From CAZFBA01 sp964517135 (GTDB lineage Bacteria; Cyanobacteriota; Vampirovibrionia; JBFMGH01): 15,501 bases of DNA. Positions 15,241 through 15,501 of the stretch are shown here, piece after piece. Location: assembly GCA_964517135.1 (NCBI GenBank), contig CAZFBA010000061.1:1-15501 (forward strand), in the 5' to 3' direction. The notes below the pieces were generated by a model, which made no database searches, had not been told where the DNA came from, and worked only from the letters and a program-made list of their open reading frames with translations. The stretch's first letter is position 1. Each line of letters starts with the position of its first letter. The position numbers were made by a program, and so were the translations under genes.

Positions 15241-15284
15241 TATAAAGGCGGTTGTCACAAGACAGCCGCTTTTATATTTATTTT
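15241..15284 (+). terminator. Strong intrinsic terminator of the 77-aa gene
   Basis: A 16-base stem pairs 15241-15256 with 15261-15276. It has 14 Watson-Crick pairs and two G-U pairs, with loop acaa. The core is ggcggttgtc / gacagccgct. A T-rich tract follows (tttatatttatttt). It begins 26 bases after the stop of the gene at 14982-15215. Confidence 0.87.
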
Positions 15285-15387
15285 AAAGGAGCGTTGCACT
15301 TTGTTATTGATTAAGTAAGTTGTAAAAATATGCAAAAAGCTGATTTATTATAATCTATCATTACTATCCGGTTAATTTTTTTCTGAG

Positions 15388-15425
15388 GGTTTGGTTTTGG
15401 GGCCAACAAGCGCAAAAACCAAACC
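15388..15425. repeat. Perfect 11-bp inverted repeat near the window end
   Basis: The arm ggtttggtttt (15388-15398) pairs perfectly with aaaaccaaacc (15415-15425). The 16-base loop is GC-rich (ggggccaacaagcgca). No T-run follows on the plus strand, and A follows on the minus strand, so it does not look like an intrinsic terminator. It could be a repeat element, a protein-binding site or an RNA structure belonging to a gene right of the window. Confidence 0.5.
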
Positions 15426-15501
15426 TGATCCATCTCTTCACTGAACCCTGTTTAATAATTTTTGCCCGTTTCTTAAATTTAACTTCCTGTAAAATTTTCT
15501 A

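Noticed and set aside
15285..15323. AAAGGAG followed by TTG codons, possible leader peptide
   Set aside because: The ribosome-site-like sequence is real, but the open frames from the nearby TTG codons are only about 5-6 codons long and lie directly after a terminator, so a peptide cannot be supported.
1..15501. Mobile element, phage, toxin-antitoxin, defence system or CRISPR array
   Set aside because: No transposase, integrase, nuclease, methyltransferase or regularly spaced repeat is present. The proteins of unknown function show no motif that would place them in a defence system.

Overview
The window is AT-rich, bacterial and mostly chromosomal in character. It has intact genes, no transposase, no integrase, no CRISPR array, and no tRNA or rRNA gene that I can recognise. 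The CHASE2 kinase, the LuxR/NarL-type regulators, the class V aminotransferase coupled to serA, and a protein whose N-terminus carries a short F..F.ADRVSFTS-like tag suggest a non-photosynthetic relative of Cyanobacteria (Vampirovibrionia/Melainabacteria). That assignment is an inference from memory of these families and was not tested by a search.

Layout. Positions 1-211 hold 3' hairpins and one copy of a dispersed repeat. 212-934 (minus) is a bacterial sugar transferase that primes exopolysaccharide synthesis. 935-1300 is a long leader with a well-formed stem-loop before a two-gene plus-strand operon: a membrane histidine kinase (1301-3016) and a NarL-type response regulator starting with TTG (3028-3711). 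A Q/N-rich protein of unknown function (3747-4490, minus) converges on that operon. A 304-base gap (4491-4794) holds a decayed inverted repeat related to the repeat at 81-104. A second LuxR-type regulator (4795-5433, minus) diverges from a CHASE2-PAS histidine kinase (5549-7792, plus), which ends at a terminator. A 643-residue alpha-helical protein of unknown function follows (8022-9953, minus). It diverges from a 375-residue protein with a membrane hairpin (10326-11453, plus, TTG start).

Between that gene and serA lies a 200-base convergent intergenic region with the second copy of the dispersed repeat and a multi-branched set of stems. A translationally coupled minus-strand pair follows: class V aminotransferase (13257-14426), then D-3-phosphoglycerate dehydrogenase (11657-13255). 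Together they can supply the first two steps of phosphorylated serine synthesis. A 555-base gap with a small GC-rich island comes next, then a 77-codon gene (14982-15215) with a strong terminator, then a final hairpin at 15388-15425.

Functionally, half of the window is signal transduction (two kinases, two LuxR-type regulators). The rest is a polysaccharide-priming enzyme, serine metabolism, and four lineage-type proteins without a recognisable function. The strongest unexplained signal is non-coding. A 24-base perfect match in inverted orientation lies at 81-104 and 11456-11479 and extends to about 35 bases with one gap and one mismatch. Degraded relatives lie at 4668-4786. I did not find a convincing new multi-gene system.
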